A stretch of DNA of 64,000 nt, from contig NC_090444.1 of the NCBI RefSeq assembly GCF_031143425.1, positions 1,313,485,324-1,313,549,323 of the forward strand. The letters are read 5' to 3'. The notes beneath the pieces were generated by a model. That model was not told the DNA's origin, searched no databases, and worked only from the letters and a program-made list of their open reading frames with translations. A program made the position numbers and the translations under genes. The DNA is from Pleurodeles waltl. Its lineage: Eukaryota; Chordata; Amphibia; Caudata; Salamandridae. Positions 1 through 12,028 of this stretch are shown here, in pieces (position 1 is the stretch's first letter; every line of letters starts with the position of its first letter).

Positions 1-999
1 TACCCATTTTGTTATCTTCAAAATGCTGCAATTAACACATAAACAGCAATATGCATTGCAAACTGTAGGAGAAATGATGGACTCTTTGTAACAAAAGAGA
101 AACTCATTTTAAATATGATGGTCTCAAAGTTGGGTTTTTCATGAAAAATAGCTTATATTAAAAAGCACATTTTGCCTTTGATATTCGAAGCTGCAGTAAG
201 CCAACTTTGCTTCATAATAAGAACCTGCCCATCACTTACCTATCAGCAAGATAATTGAAAAAGCAATCTTAGTTCAACTCCAGTATCACATCATTGCTAA
301 CCATCTCGCACAGGGCTACCATTTTGGCTTCACATTATGCTTTAGGACAGACCGCACCATTACTCTTCCTAGACAATGCCCTCTTTACCATAGATGAATA
401 TAATCTCCGCCTCTTGATATTTCTGGCCCTCGTAGCTGCCTTCAATGTAGTCGACAATCCCAGCCTGGGGGTCTCAAATGGTATTCGCTGGCAGCTGTTA
501 CCAAATTGGTTACATGGGCGCCTCCATTTGACAAGCACTATGTTCCTTGGAAACAGTACTCTCAACATGCCCACCCTCTGGCAGCACTGACTACACTAAA
601 ACTACTAAAGTGTTGAGTAGCCAAAAGAGGGGAAGGGATTTAGGGGAGGTATTGGAACTGGGGTTCCTGGTTGTCAAGAGTATGCACCCTATAGAAGCAG
701 GAACCGCCACTCTAGTCAGGGTAAATCAGATACACACTTGAAGATAATCTGTACTCGCCCCCTAGTAGTACTTCATACAAGGTTAGAAAAATAGTGGATA
801 TTTTTTTTTGAGTAATCAAGACAAAAATCCAGTCCGTAGTAGTCCAGATATGAATTTTTAAAGAATAAACCAAATAGCACTTAGAAGTTAATAGCACTAA
901 AAGGTTACTTTTGGTTATGCTAGACTGGAGTAAATCCAAAGTTCAGGGGACTGCGATCAAGGCAGGTCAGCTACTGACCCCACGCAGGGTCCCAAAAGA
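1..999. other. AKIRIN2 intron 1 (presumed), no gene seen
   Basis: AT-rich sequence with only short frames and no recognisable domain. Because exon 2 starts at 6300 and exon 1 is not found, this should be intron 1 of AKIRIN2 (inference). Confidence 0.5.
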
Positions 1000-2415
1000 A
1001 AGTGGATGGAAGAAGCATGGATGTCAGTCTTTATGCGTGGAGCAGAGGAGGGGATGCGTTGCTCTTGATCCAGGAGATGTAGGTGATGCGTTGGTTCCGA
1101 GCTATGCAGTGTCAAAGATCAGGTAATGATGGGCATCAGCGACATTTCATTGCACCGCTGGGGTAGTGCAAAGCATTGGAGCCAAGTCAGAGATTCGTCT
1201 GAATCCGTGGACAATGCATTGAGCAGTCTATAATGCGGTGTCTGTAGCAGTGGTAACCGCGGCAATGCTTAGAGTGGAAATGCACCTGTTCTGATCAGCA
1301 CAATGTCACCAAAGCTGGTTTTCTTGAGTTGCAGCACAGATACTCTTCCAAGGGCCCAGGACTGGATTGGCGCCATCTGGCAGAGCAGGACTCGCAGCAG
1401 ACAGCATCCAGGTGCTGGTTGCAAGCAGTTTTAGATGTCCCTGAGACTGTTGAAGAGCAGGGGCCAGCCATCGAGCCCTTGGCTCATGTGAGAGGGGTCC
1501 AGTCCTTCCTCAAGGGCAGAGGTCAGCAGGCAGCTGGGTAACTAGTCAAATCAGAACAATCCTTTCTGAAAGCAGTGCAGCAGTGTCACTCCTTATAGCA
1601 CAGCAGTCATTCCTGACAGGTGTCGGCTCCCCTTCACCCTTCCTGCCCAGGAAGAGCCATCAGCATGCAGATAAGTGCTCGGATACACCTATCCTTTGTC
1701 TTGTGGCTTCAGGTTCACAGAGCTATAAGAGCAGAGAAATGCCACATTTTCTAAAAGTGGCATTCATAAAATAGTGTTAAATTCGACTTTACCAGAAAAT
1801 AGTATTAACATTCATTCCAATGATATGAGGCAGCTACTCATTTCTGATCAGAAATTGCAGCTTAAAAGTATATTAACAAATTCCCAATGCTGGCCTATGA
1901 GAGAAGTAGGCCTCACAGTCGTGAATAACGTCTTTGGGAGTTTTTCACTACCAGGACATGTGAAACTTTAAAGTAGATATCCTGCCTTTTTAGTTACATG
2001 GTACTCTGGAACCCAGGGCCTACCTTTTGGTGACCTTGGTGTAATAAAAAGGGAGTTTAAGGCTTGGCATGGATATTTAAATGCCAAGTCGATGTGACAG
2101 TGAAACTGCGCGCACAGGCTCTGCAGTGGCATGCCTGAGACATGTTTGAAGGGCCACTTAAGTGGGTGACACAATCACTGCTGCCTGCCCTATAATAGGT
2201 TTAATTTATAGGCCCTCGGTGTAAGGTTTACCACTTTACAAGGGACTTGCATGTAAATTAAATATGCCAATTGTGTGTACACCCATGTTACCATGTTTAG
2301 GGGAGAAACACATGCACTTTAGCACTGTGCTCCGTCCTAAAGGCAACAAAAAGATATAGCAAAAATGTGAGACAAACTGGCAAAAAGTTTGGGAAAACCA
2401 CCCTAAGGCATAAAG
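1000..2415 (+). repeat. Unclassified long interspersed repeat, copy 1
   Basis: This stretch is collinear with two other places in the window. About 1850-2415 matches 54960-55555 in the same orientation, with shared landmarks CCAGGACATGT, GGCCTGAGA.ATGTTT, GTGGCACAA.C and TACCATGTTTA. The part around 1340-1960 matches the reverse complement of 30550-31620, with shared GGCCTATGAGAGA...TAGGCCTCAC and a GGGCCCAGGA...CTGG...GGC.CC.TCTG block. No coding domain is visible. It could be a non-autonomous retroelement or the untranslated part of a larger one. Limits are approximate. Confidence 0.6.
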
Positions 2416-5400
2416 GTATAACAAGAGAGTACTGCAGCGAAGGAGACCTGAAATGAGATGTTGTGGAAGGTTAGTAATGGTTTTTGGCCCCTGGGAAAAT
2501 GTTTGGGAGTACCTATGCCTTAGTACGTTAATTTCTTTTGGATGTATTTGTATATGTTCAAGTGCATTCTGGAAGTAAAATTACTGTTGTTCAAACAAGT
2601 CTATTGGAACAGTCAGCAAAGCAAGCCAAGCTTACAGCTCACATTAGTTCCATTGATGAATCGTCATTTTGAACATCTTATACACATGAATTAATTTTAG
2701 TGTAGTAGCCCACTGACTCTTTGCCATAGCAAGACAATGGCACTAAACTAGTGTTTAAAAGTGTGTGCGCTGCAGGTGCTGCCCATATTTGTGCAGTGGA
2801 CAGAATAAACAAGAATCCGTAATCTTGTGAACTCCATTTTCACATGAGCAAATGTGTGTATTATATAATCACACGTGTGTGTGTGTATACACACATGTAT
2901 ACTTGCCCATGCCAGATCATGGTCAGGGATTACAAATACAGTTTCCCTACACCACCTTTTTTTCTAGACCTGGGCAGGAGTTCCGCAGGCAGAATTCAGG
3001 CACGTCGCGGTGCTCAAACTGATTTTTAGCACCAGGAGTTTTTTCTGTACCATAAAATTAGTGGGAACAGCATGCCATAGGGTGCTGCTGGTCAAGTAGA
3101 TTTTCTACAAACTGCTGCTTTCGCAATGAAAACTGGTGCGCCCCTTCCACAACTGCCTCTGTTGAGAGATCTCACTGGGAGGCGTTTTATCCCCCTAAAC
3201 ACGTGCTAGAGAACACCAGTTGTCACTCGCCAAATTGGTGAGTCACAGGTGAGAAAAGGCTCTGCAACACAGCGGTTGGCAGATTTTTGACAGAACTCAG
3301 TGGGCAGAACTCCAGCAGAGCAAGTGTATGTATAATGATCTCACTGCTTCTGAGAGCAGGTGTAGAGTAGCACTTTTCCCAGGATAGGGGAATCCTGTCA
3401 GGTGACTTGGTCATTCAAGCACTTTGAGATGGCACTATACTTAAATGATACAAGTGCCTAGTCAGATATCTGATCTCTCCTGTCCTATGTCCATTGCTCT
3501 CCAATCTTTACTGACCGTGGTGCAGTACTTTTTAGGGAGCTCCCTTTTTTTTTTTTTTAAAGCACTCCGTGAGTAAATGTTTTCTAGCTCTCTTGTATGC
3601 ATCTTCTTCTGCCAAATACCCACCTGCGTGCTGTTGGGCGTGGAAAAAACCCCTACCTTTTCTTTTATTTACCAAGCTTTTCATCATCTCGGATTGGTAA
3701 TTTATAAGAAAGGGAGCCCGTCATGTGGAAGGTGTGTGTTCCTCTGGCTTTTTTTCTTTTATTTACCAAGCGAACGGCATTGGCAAAGCTGATGGGTTTC
3801 AAGCAGAAACCTGTTGACATTGCCAGTGTTTCTTGTTCAAGCATCTATCAACAACTGTTCCACAACATAATAGGCTCCCAACTTGTCACTGGGAGCCGTT
3901 CCATCTGGATGTTGAATTGGCTGATTGTGGGCCCCCGTGGATACAGCACAGCACAGCTCATTGAATGTGGTTATACGTTGATGCACATGCTACACAAACG
4001 ACCAATCTGTTGCACTTGTCCCAGATTGTTTTAGATATGTGGCATGTCTTATTACTGAGCTATTTACTAGTGGAATGTGTGGTGTCTTCAGTACTTTTTA
4101 TTGTTCTAGTTCAGACTTCTTCAACGAGTAGCTTGTGAGCTATTGGTAGCTTTCCCCTCTTCTTCTAAGCTTTCAATATTGGAACCTTTTGCTTGGCTGA
4201 CAATGTGTGTGCCTAAAGTATGTATTTTCAGAACTTATGCACTGATTTTTGAGTGATAAAATAAATCATGTGGGGAGACATACTAATATTACCTTTGTGC
4301 TAGGGCCGCTGCATGTGTGACTGACATGTCTTAGCTACATAGTGGTATTCCAAATAGTAAAAGCCTTTTTACATTACAGCTGGCAACTCTGCCTGATCCA
4401 CTGAGGTGATCAATTCCTGTAATCTTCCATATGGTGGCCACTAATGTAATCTTATCCTGGTCTCTATTACAACACTAGTGCTGCCTGATTTGCATTAAAC
4501 TTAAGTAACTATTTACACAAGGTTGGTGATTCCCTGGTCTACGCCATACATTTTTTTGTTTGTTTGTTTTTTTTTTTTTTTTTCTTCCCCCTGCAGGTGT
4601 CCTTTTTCGGCCACAGCTGCACACGGCTTTAGATGTCTGTTGGACAGACCTATCCTTTTCAGTATACCTACTGGGCTTGGATGGCATTATCTAGTTCAGA
4701 TGTTCTCTTGATTTAATGGCTTTCCCTCATTCTTGTTTGTCCTGCCTAACAGTATTTCGACCTGTGTTCTGATTGCTTAAATAGTATCTTTTCATTGCTG
4801 ACGTTGCATGCAGGGAACTACTTTAGTTTCCAAGCAGGTGCCTGTATACATTTCACTTCTGTATGCTGCTTCACCCCCTTTCAGTTCCCATTGCTGTTTG
4901 TGTTGTATGTGCAGGCATCATGCATGTGTTGTGACATATGGTGGTAATCTTGGAATGGGTTTCCTTTTACCGGAAAACCCAGTCCAGGCTTTCCAAACCA
5001 GCATTCACATATCAGTTCAGACAGGATTGACAAAGCCAGTAGCTTAACTATTTAGAGTTTACCTATTGGTTTACCAATGCTTGTTAAAAATGAGATCCTG
5101 ATTCAACAGCTCGTGCCTTTTTGGTTTAATGCACTCGACAGACTCCTTTTGAGTGGATGCAGGATAGTGGTTCAAAGCATGCAAAAATTAACGTCCCTCT
5201 CCCCCCCCGCACACACCCACACCCACAACTTGATATATTTAGTAAAAGGAGGTATTTTCCCACAGTTGGGTGGTCAGTTCAGGTGCATCGTTCCAACTGA
5301 GTGTTTAGTTTCCCTAAGTATGTTGGGTGTGTTTTTTTTTTTTTTTTTTTTTTTGTGTAAGATAAATTGGTCCACGAAAAATGTAAAACAATTGCATTGA

Positions 5401-6299
5401 AATCAGTTTGGGCTAGACCTCTTTAGCTATCTTGCCAAAGGGGTGTATGTTTGTGTGCAGGTTTTTAAAAAATTTTTTTTATTGCAAATAAGTATACATA
5501 AATATACAATGCATCTTTTGGTTAGTAGTCCTCATCTTTTGGTCTGTTAAACTGTCATTCACATCCACTGGTCTCATTGCTCTCTCGCTTTCTATCTGTT
5601 GCCTCCTCTTGTGCCTCTTTCTCTTGTGCTGCTACAGGTCTTGCTGTTAATCAGCGATGTCGTCCCACTACATTGTCCCCAGTTCCACTCCATTGTCTTC
5701 AGCGCCCATTTACCCACCCTCCACACACCACAAAGTCACTTCTTGCCCTCAATGTCTCCTCTCTTCTGGCATATATTCTCCTCCCTCTTCTGCACCAGGA
5801 TTCCTTTTACCTGTCCTGGTATTACTATTCTCTAGTCCAGCCCATGTATTAGCAGTTAGTACACCACCTATCACTTCTCCTTACAACCTGCTGACAGCTG
5901 AGATTGCAGTGTGGTTTTCTGGTGCTTAAATGAAATCCATCTGCTATTATCAGCAATACATATTTCCATTCCAGCATACATTTTTGTCAGGCTGTCTGTA
6001 CCGCACATAGTGTTAAACTGATATCTAAAATGCTAGCCAAGCATTAGTAATCAGTTATGTTCCACGGCAAGTGTAACATACAACTCTGCCTGCGCTCTAC
6101 AGCATTCCAGAGCAAAGGTTGTCTTGGCATATGAGAATACTAACGTTTTGAAGACCTCTGGGCATACCTTTTTATCAATGGTTAAAATGAAAGTTGAGTG
6201 GAGAACACATGGCTCTTGAGACCAAAGATATTCAACCTTATGGCTTTTCTGCAATGTTTGGGTCCTACAAGCAGGTCATGCTGATTTGTTTTCTTCCAG
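2416..6299. other. AKIRIN2 intron 1 (presumed), unresolved sequence
   Basis: No gene recognised. The stretch holds a TG/CA-rich microsatellite (about 2866-2897), T-runs at 3547-3559, 4564-4583 and 5331-5354, and several short frames without domain features. The three overlapping frames at 5577-5929 lie in low-complexity C/T-rich sequence and are not convincing. Confidence 0.5.
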
Positions 6300-6440
6300 A
6301 ACAAATTCTGTACAACATTAAACAAGAGTATAAACGTATGCAAAAGAGAAGACATTTAGAAAGTAGTTTCCAGCCGACTGATCAATGTTCTACAGATGGA
6401 CATCCCCACCCTTTTCTCCTCACAGGATCAGTCTTGCCTG
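6300..6440 (+). CDS. AKIRIN2: AKIRIN2 exon 2
   Basis: Coding exon of Akirin2, a small nuclear adaptor. Family members couple NF-kB-type transcription factors to SWI/SNF remodelling complexes, and Akirin2 also escorts proteasomes into the nucleus. The exon reads [20 protein letters not shown] and on through SSFQPTD to a Pro-Gly end, about 47 residues. The run [15 protein letters not shown] separates Akirin2 from Akirin1, which reads EQIFQNIKQEY there. The acceptor is a pyrimidine-rich tract ending in CAG at 6297-6299, and the donor is G|GTAAGT at 6440/6441. Both junctions are phase 1, so the first Glu takes its first base from the missing exon 1. Exon 1 (N-terminus with the nuclear localisation signal) is not in the window and must lie upstream. 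Identification is by recognition of the protein, not by a search. Confidence 0.93.
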
Positions 6441-6589
6441 GTAAGTATTGTTTATTAAATGGCCTTAATGTTGTGTGATAGAGATTTTTAATCATGATGG
6501 TAGTACGCAGACACATAGCTAAACACTGGGACTGCTATAGAGATCTAAAATGGCAGAAAGACAGTTGGGCATGAATTGATTTATTGCAG

Positions 6590-6775
6590 TGGTGAAGTGG
6601 GATCGTGTTGTGTGGTTGGAATGATGTGGCTGGGTTGGGCTGGTGTGAGATGGCTGGCTTTGTGTGGTGAGTCTGTGCTGATGTGGTATGGCTAAGTTAG
6701 ACTGATTTGACTATGTGGTTCTGTGTGTTTGGCAGTGTTGCGCTGTGGGGTGGCAGGATGGGGGTTGGTTTATTT
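6590..6775 (+). repeat. Degenerate GT/GGCT-rich tract in AKIRIN2 intron 2
   Basis: About 185 bases dominated by TGTGG, GGCTGG and GTGATG variants, C-poor on this strand, lying just upstream of exon 3. It looks like a decayed minisatellite. No fixed period could be assigned by eye. Confidence 0.5.
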
Positions 6776-6818
6776 TTTTGGTCTCAGTTTTGTTACATTT
6801 TTCTCCTTGAACAAAAAG

Positions 6819-6965
6819 GCACACCATCGCCATCATCCCCGCTGAAAAAAGAGCAGCCGCTTTTTACTCTGAGACAGGTTGGTATGATCTGTGAGCGTTT
6901 GCTGAAAGAAAGAGAAGAAAAGGTCCGTGAAGAGTATGAAGAAATTTTGACCACAAAACTTGCAG
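6819..6965 (+). CDS. AKIRIN2: AKIRIN2 exon 3
   Basis: Second AKIRIN2 exon in the window, 378 bases after exon 2. It encodes about 49 residues: a Ser/Pro linker ([14 protein letters not shown]) followed by the conserved helical segment [20 protein letters not shown] and the acidic/basic stretch to TKLA. The long helix is the part of akirins used for dimerisation and partner contacts (family knowledge). The acceptor is AAAAAG before 6819 and the donor is CAG|GTTTGT at 6965/6966. Phase 1 on both sides joins cleanly to exon 2 (split Gly) and exon 4 (split Glu). The linker is slightly shorter than I recall for the mammalian protein. The acceptor tract is weak, with a run of A just before the AG, but the phase match and protein match fix the boundary. 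Confidence 0.93.
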
Positions 6966-7501
6966 GTTTGTTATTTATTTGGCTTTATGAATGTTGCTTG
7001 TTATTCATGGCACTTTATTTTGTATCAATAAGAAGGGACTTGTTGAATACCAGCTTTGCCATTGGTTGACTACGTAGATATGCTAGAGCTGTGCTGTAAA
7101 AATGGAGTGTTGATCACCATAGTAATGGTTAGTCATGTTTCGTTAGTGACGTTGTTGTGAAATTGTCTTGAAAATGGGGGCACAAGTCATTTTTTTTTTT
7201 ATAGCATGTTTACAATTCAGTGTCCTTGCACTGACTGGCAGTAAGTAACCCATATTTTTACTGTACTTGTATTAATGTAGCGCTTACTACCCCTGACGGA
7301 GCACCTTTCGTTGAGTAGCACGCTGCTTTGGAACACCAAAGGATTAGTGGGGGGGTTAGTATAGGGAACTATGAGTACAATATTAGTATAAGGCGATATG
7401 AGTTAATTTGAGCAGAGGACACGTGAGTCTATTAGTTGGATTGAATAGAATACGGAAGGGATAGAGAAGAGAAGAATAACGATTCTTCAACTAACATGCA
7501 G

Positions 7502-7680
7502 AGAATCTCGATTTCATTAAATACAATGGAGGCTATCATTATACATAAGTTTTATTGTTGCCCCAACATGCAGTCCTTTAAAGAATATAAACGCATCACA
7601 AAGTAAAACATTCCAAATTCAGAACCATACTACAGAATATGTCCATAGCAACAGCTTTCTTCCTCTTTTAGACTGCGAAA
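7502..7680 (-). repeat. DIRS A terminal inverted repeat (low-coordinate end)
   Basis: The reverse complement of this segment aligns with 15990-16168. Shared blocks in the same order include AAAGCTGTTGCTA.GGACATAT, CTGTAGTATGGTTCTG, GGAATGTTTTACTTT.TGATG, GGACTGCATGTTGGG and TAATGATAGCCTC. The outer edge is set where the match stops. Confidence 0.8.
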
Positions 7681-9404
7681 TGACGAGAGAGAACTTGAGC
7701 TTGAAACTAGAGGGAACATCAGAAAACGACACAATCAAGAATTTCACAAATCCGCAGACATCTGATCTAGTCGTGAACTGTTTCCTGTGGACAAAAACAC
7801 AATTACTACACCTCTTCAGAGTAGTTTCCCCTATAAATAAAATTGGAGAAAAAATCAAGTTAAACATAACTTTATTTTTAATCTAACAATCTAGAAATGT
7901 AGAATTCCTATAGCCGGACGCCCAGGACATATTGTTTGGGGTAAAGGGCAAAAAGTTCTCATTTATTTTGTCCTTGGGACAAGCAGACCCAACCCGCTGC
8001 AGCACAAGCCCTTTTTTGCCAGTTTAGAATACCACATTATGGATCAGGAAAGGGCATTGTGTACAGTAAAGGTAACGCTTGAGTCCATATGTTAATGCTG
8101 TTCAAACTTGTATTTATGGTTCATTAATGCAAAGTCTTTATTGTTAGGGTGAGTAGACTAAGGAAATGCTGTAAGCTCGGACTGCACTACTGATCAGTAT
8201 AAACATTGTACACACACACACACTTGCAAAGTTTAACAATAGGCTCTATATATAATGCTCCCAGAATGCTCTTTAATTAGATGCAAATATTTGCAGAAGC
8301 TTGAAATGCAAAAAATGCAACCAGGATGGCAAAGTTTTGCTAAACTACTGTGAAATTTTAGGAATCATTGCTTTGGAGTATCATTTAGTAAAATGTGTTG
8401 AATGCATGCCAGTATTTCCCAAAAAATGTATCCATAATGGGGGAAAAAAATCAGCGTAACCAGTTTGTATTATAGTATGGGAAACATGAAAACAAGCACT
8501 GGCAAAGCTAGTAGGTTCAACGTTAGTCGTCAGCCTTTTCGTTTTTGTCTTTGCATGTCTTATTTTGACATGGTTTTTTTTGTAAAATGTTATTGTGGGA
8601 GTTGCTGGACCCACACTACCAAAAAGCAAAACTATTTATGGTCTCAAAAAGCACATTGTCTGGCATTGAACAAAACTACTTTGTACGCCAAAATGCTCCT
8701 TGTGAAACAGCACAATGCTGTCACTCATCGTGAAACCAACCAATAGACAGAGGGAGATGGAATTTTAATAAAAACATGTGTAATTAGGGGCCTAATTAAA
8801 TTAAAGGAAGTCACAAAAGTGCACCCATGGTATATATTCTTGCATTAGTGCAGATTTACAGAAATCGAAATTTCCAGAAAATATTTGAGAACTGCATTTT
8901 AGCTAAACCAAATATGTATGTGTATATTTGCTCATGCGAAAATCTGTTCAGCGTGTACAAGTTCACTTTCCTTTTTATTACTCCCCCCCCCCCCCTCCCC
9001 CCCCAACTGCTAGGAATACATTTACCAAGCTTTCTCAGTATGGGAAAAGATTAGAGAAGAGCTGTCAAAACTGCTAACACATGTAGGTTTGCACAGATTC
9101 AAAAGGGCATTCAAACCCTGAAACTATTGCTTAATGCTACCTAGAGCCCCATTCTATAATATGTGGAAAGGTGGCAAAATAAGGATTGATGGTATTCAAA
9201 CCCTACTATAGTATGTACCCCAACATAAACAGAGGCTTTTGTTACAGGAAGGGTAGTTTTATAGAGCAACCTGTCCCATGGACAAGTGTATTTATTTTAA
9301 TAAACTCCTCACCCCTGACCATAACAATTTTGTTGTATTGATCATTTTTTTTAAAAACCATCTATACTAACTTCTGAATAGAAAACACTAGGTGAGAAGG
9401 GTGG
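7681..9404. other. Unassigned sequence between DIRS A terminal repeat and internal region
   Basis: In the comparable element at 49-55 kb only about 70 bases separate the internal complementary region from the ITR; here there are about 1.7 kb. No domain is recognised. The stretch includes a (CA)n at 8212-8223 and a C-run at 8983-9004. It may be an undetected insertion. Confidence 0.4.
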
Positions 9405-9503
9405 GATAATGATAGCCTTCGTTGTCTTTAATGAAATCAAGATTCTTTGCTTGTTAATTGGAGAATCTTCATTTCATTACAAGATGGCAGGCTATCACTA
9501 TGC
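9405..9503 (-). repeat. DIRS A internal complementary region (palindrome)
   Basis: Two arms, 9405-9446 and 9462-9503, are reverse complements of each other with a few mismatches and a 15-base spacer. Each arm also matches the outer end of one terminal repeat (ATAATGATAGCC...ATGAAAT...). This juxtaposition of two element ends is the hallmark of DIRS elements, where it templates completion of the circular intermediate. Confidence 0.75.
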
Positions 9504-9541
9504 AGGTTTAAAGCCATCTAAAACAATGCTACTTGCGTGCT

Positions 9542-10467
9542 TCACTGTCTCAAATACAAATTTGCAAAAGTGCTACCATTAGACCAATCTTCTGCTTTTA
9601 AGCTCTCAGCAAGAGTACCCCTGGCCCAGAGAACTTTACTAGCCATTGCACCTCTGGCAGAATGTGCACCACGTTTTGACAGATCTATGCTATCACTCAT
9701 CATTGTTCTAACCAATCTAGCTATAGTGGCTGTAGATACTGCTTTTGTGGTTTCACATAAGATACTAAAAGTTGAAAATCTCTATCATGTCCAAATTCTA
9801 GCATTCTTTGTTCATAAACCTTCATACAACTTACAACACACACTTTTTTGGTCAATCTTGAAATTAATAGAATACATGACCAGACATATTTTTTTGTTCT
9901 CTTCCAAATATAAAAGTGGACACAGTCTGAGTAAATTCTGTTGCAAATCCTCAAACGTCAAAGACCCTTAGTGTTGCTAATTTCTGAGAAATCTGTCTCA
10001 AAGCTTTTTTTCTGGTGGAGTCAGTTTTAAATTCAAATTTACTTTACATAAAAAAATAAGCCTTAGGGGGTCCCTTTAGTCTAATACCCTTCATGGTTTT
10101 ACATATAACCGTCACATCCCACTCCGGTTTCACCCACAAGGACATGGCCAGCTGAGATGCCTGACCTATGACAATTAATAGTCCTAGAAGATAAACCTGA
10201 TTGAAAAAGTTAAGCCAAATAATTAGCTAATTCTGTCACTGAGGTCTCCACTGAATCCAGACTCCGTTCCAAGTACCATCTACACCAGACCCTGTTGTAT
10301 TTCTTAGGAGTACTTGGTGCCCATGATTCATCCAATAAATCTTTAGCCTTTCCCGAAAGGCCGGAGATTCTTCCAGAACCCCTGGTATGTTTCAGGCAAG
10401 GTGCAGTTTTCCTTCTAGAACTAAAGGATGTTTCTCTCCATCTGGACCAACTAGCAAACTGATGCAC
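9542..10467 (-). pseudogene. DIRS A tyrosine recombinase (broken)
   Basis: Minus-strand tyrosine recombinase remnant. The N-terminal core-binding part (about 10467-10210) reads SWAPSTPKKYNRVWCRW and on to SVTELANYLA. It continues past an in-frame stop as LFQSGLSSRTINCHRSGISA. The catalytic C-terminal box near 9668-9545 reads AHSARGAMASKVLWARGTLA then AEDWSNGSTFANLYLRQ-stop, with the His-x-x-Arg pair and a Tyr in the expected place. Several stops and frameshifts lie in between. In DIRS elements this enzyme integrates the circular cDNA without making target-site duplications. The stop is followed within about 40 bases by the internal palindrome, as expected for the family. Confidence 0.8.
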
Positions 10468-11476
10468 CTAAATAAGAACAGGTTCTTCTGCAAGTTGAAT
10501 CACCCCTGGAACCATCCTTGTGAAGACCAAAAAGGAGTCACTAAAATTATCCTGCAGCCTTCTTTCCAGACTTTCAGTAGTCCCCTCTGAATATTTACAA
10601 ATGGTGGAAATGCATAAGCTTTCCGTGCCAACCAATTCTGTACAAAGGCATCTACTGCCAATACCTCTACCAGCCTCCAACTGAAACATCTTGGAAACTG
10701 TCATGTCATCCTGCTGACAAATAAATCTAAATCTAATGGGCCCGAAGTTCCTGGATCTTCCTGCAAATCATTGGGTTAAATCGTTAATTGCTGAAATCTC
10801 CGAGATTGGGTGAATCCCAGTGTGTCCTCAGATGCTGGTCCCCTGGAATGTGTCCCTCTGACAAAATAATCTTGTGTTCCCTACTAAAATACCATATCTC
10901 CTTTGTTAGATCTGCCAGCTGCTTTGATTTGAAACACCCGGGCGATTGATATATGAAACTGCTGAAACATTGTCCAGTGCTTCAAACCATTCAGGCCTGC
11001 CATCATTTCTAGGCAATTTATGTGGAACAAACACTCCTTATAGGACCATCTCCTTCCTGGCTCTTAGTTGTTCAGACAGGCTTCCCTGTCCAAAGAGCTG
11101 GCATCACTTCAGATCTTTTTGAGCTTCTGGAGATGTCACTGAATCTGCGTACCATAAACCTTTTCTCAACCCAACTCTTTAACCTTTGAAGAGCACTATG
11201 ATCTAAATTGCCTGAGGAAATTGCACGAGTAGATGAGGGTTAGAGACCAATTGTTCTTGCTAGATGTCTGAGTTACAACTATTTTCCCAGTATATACTTT
11301 ACCTCCTTTCTTCTTTTATTTTTTTTCTGAGGTAAATGTAATTGGGTCCGTAGTGTATCTACTGGAAAACCTAGGAATTCTAAAGATTGATTCGATATCA
11401 AGACCAATTCTCCTTCTCTCAGAAAGGCTACCACTGGTCTTAACACCTTGGTAAAGCACCAAGTTTCGGAAGACAA
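10468..11476 (-). pseudogene. DIRS A reverse transcriptase/RNase H remnant
   Basis: Fragments in several minus-strand frames. Near 11390-11300 the sequence LEFLGFPVDTLRTQLHLP matches the end of the DIRS reverse transcriptase palm/thumb. At about 10700-10480 frames read SRCLCTELVG, AYAFPPFVNI-like and VIQLAEEP text typical of the segment after RNase H that precedes the recombinase. Breaks are frequent and the YxDD box was not located, so most of the catalytic palm is lost or unreadable. Order and strand agree with the flanking gag and recombinase remnants. Confidence 0.6.
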
Positions 11477-12028
11477 ACCAAAGGGAAGACAAAATTGGTT
11501 AACACCCCCTCTATTTGAATCTGTGGCATATTTGGAAAATTCTTTTCCATAGGAATCGTGAAAATCTAAGTTTACTAACCAATCCCTTTCCTGTAAAATA
11601 TCCCTTAAGAGGAATACCCTCTATCTTAAAATGCCTGTTAATCCAACCATTTGTTTAATTCCTTTACATTTCACAAGACGCCATCCTTCGTCTTTCTCCT
11701 TTGCCAAGGAAATTGCACTCATAAAACCATCTTTTAAGTCTACAACTTATATTATTGCTCTCATCTGTAACATTGGAAAAACCTCTACATCCACCAATTA
11801 CATTTTCTCTCTATCAAAGACAATTGCTGAGGGTTGAGAGACCTGAACAGGGGTGTCCCAGAACTCTGTTTTGAAACCTGAAACAGTTTGAAGAACCCAA
11901 GGATAGTTTCTCACACCCTCCTCACTTTCCAGATAGTTTTAACCTTCTACGAACCTTTGTGTGGGAAGAACCAGAACAGATTACCTTTCAGTCCAGCTCC
12001 TTGAGCTCTGGACAGTCTTCCTCTGGTA

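Noticed and set aside
5577..5929. Three overlapping + strand frames of 78-91 codons
   Set aside because: Low-complexity C/T-rich sequence open in all three phases, with no domain and no codon preference between phases.
1..6299. Search for AKIRIN2 exon 1 (Met start, basic nuclear signal)
   Set aside because: No GC-rich exon with the expected N-terminal text or a phase-1 donor was seen, so exon 1 is taken to be upstream of the window.
7251..7345. Possible additional SINE/LINE tail (AATGTAGCGCTTACTACCC...)
   Set aside because: Resembles LINE 3'-end text (TAGCG...), but no tail, body or duplication could be defined next to DIRS A.
9537..9971. 144-codon + strand frame
   Set aside because: Antisense of the DIRS A recombinase, whose conserved boxes read on the minus strand.
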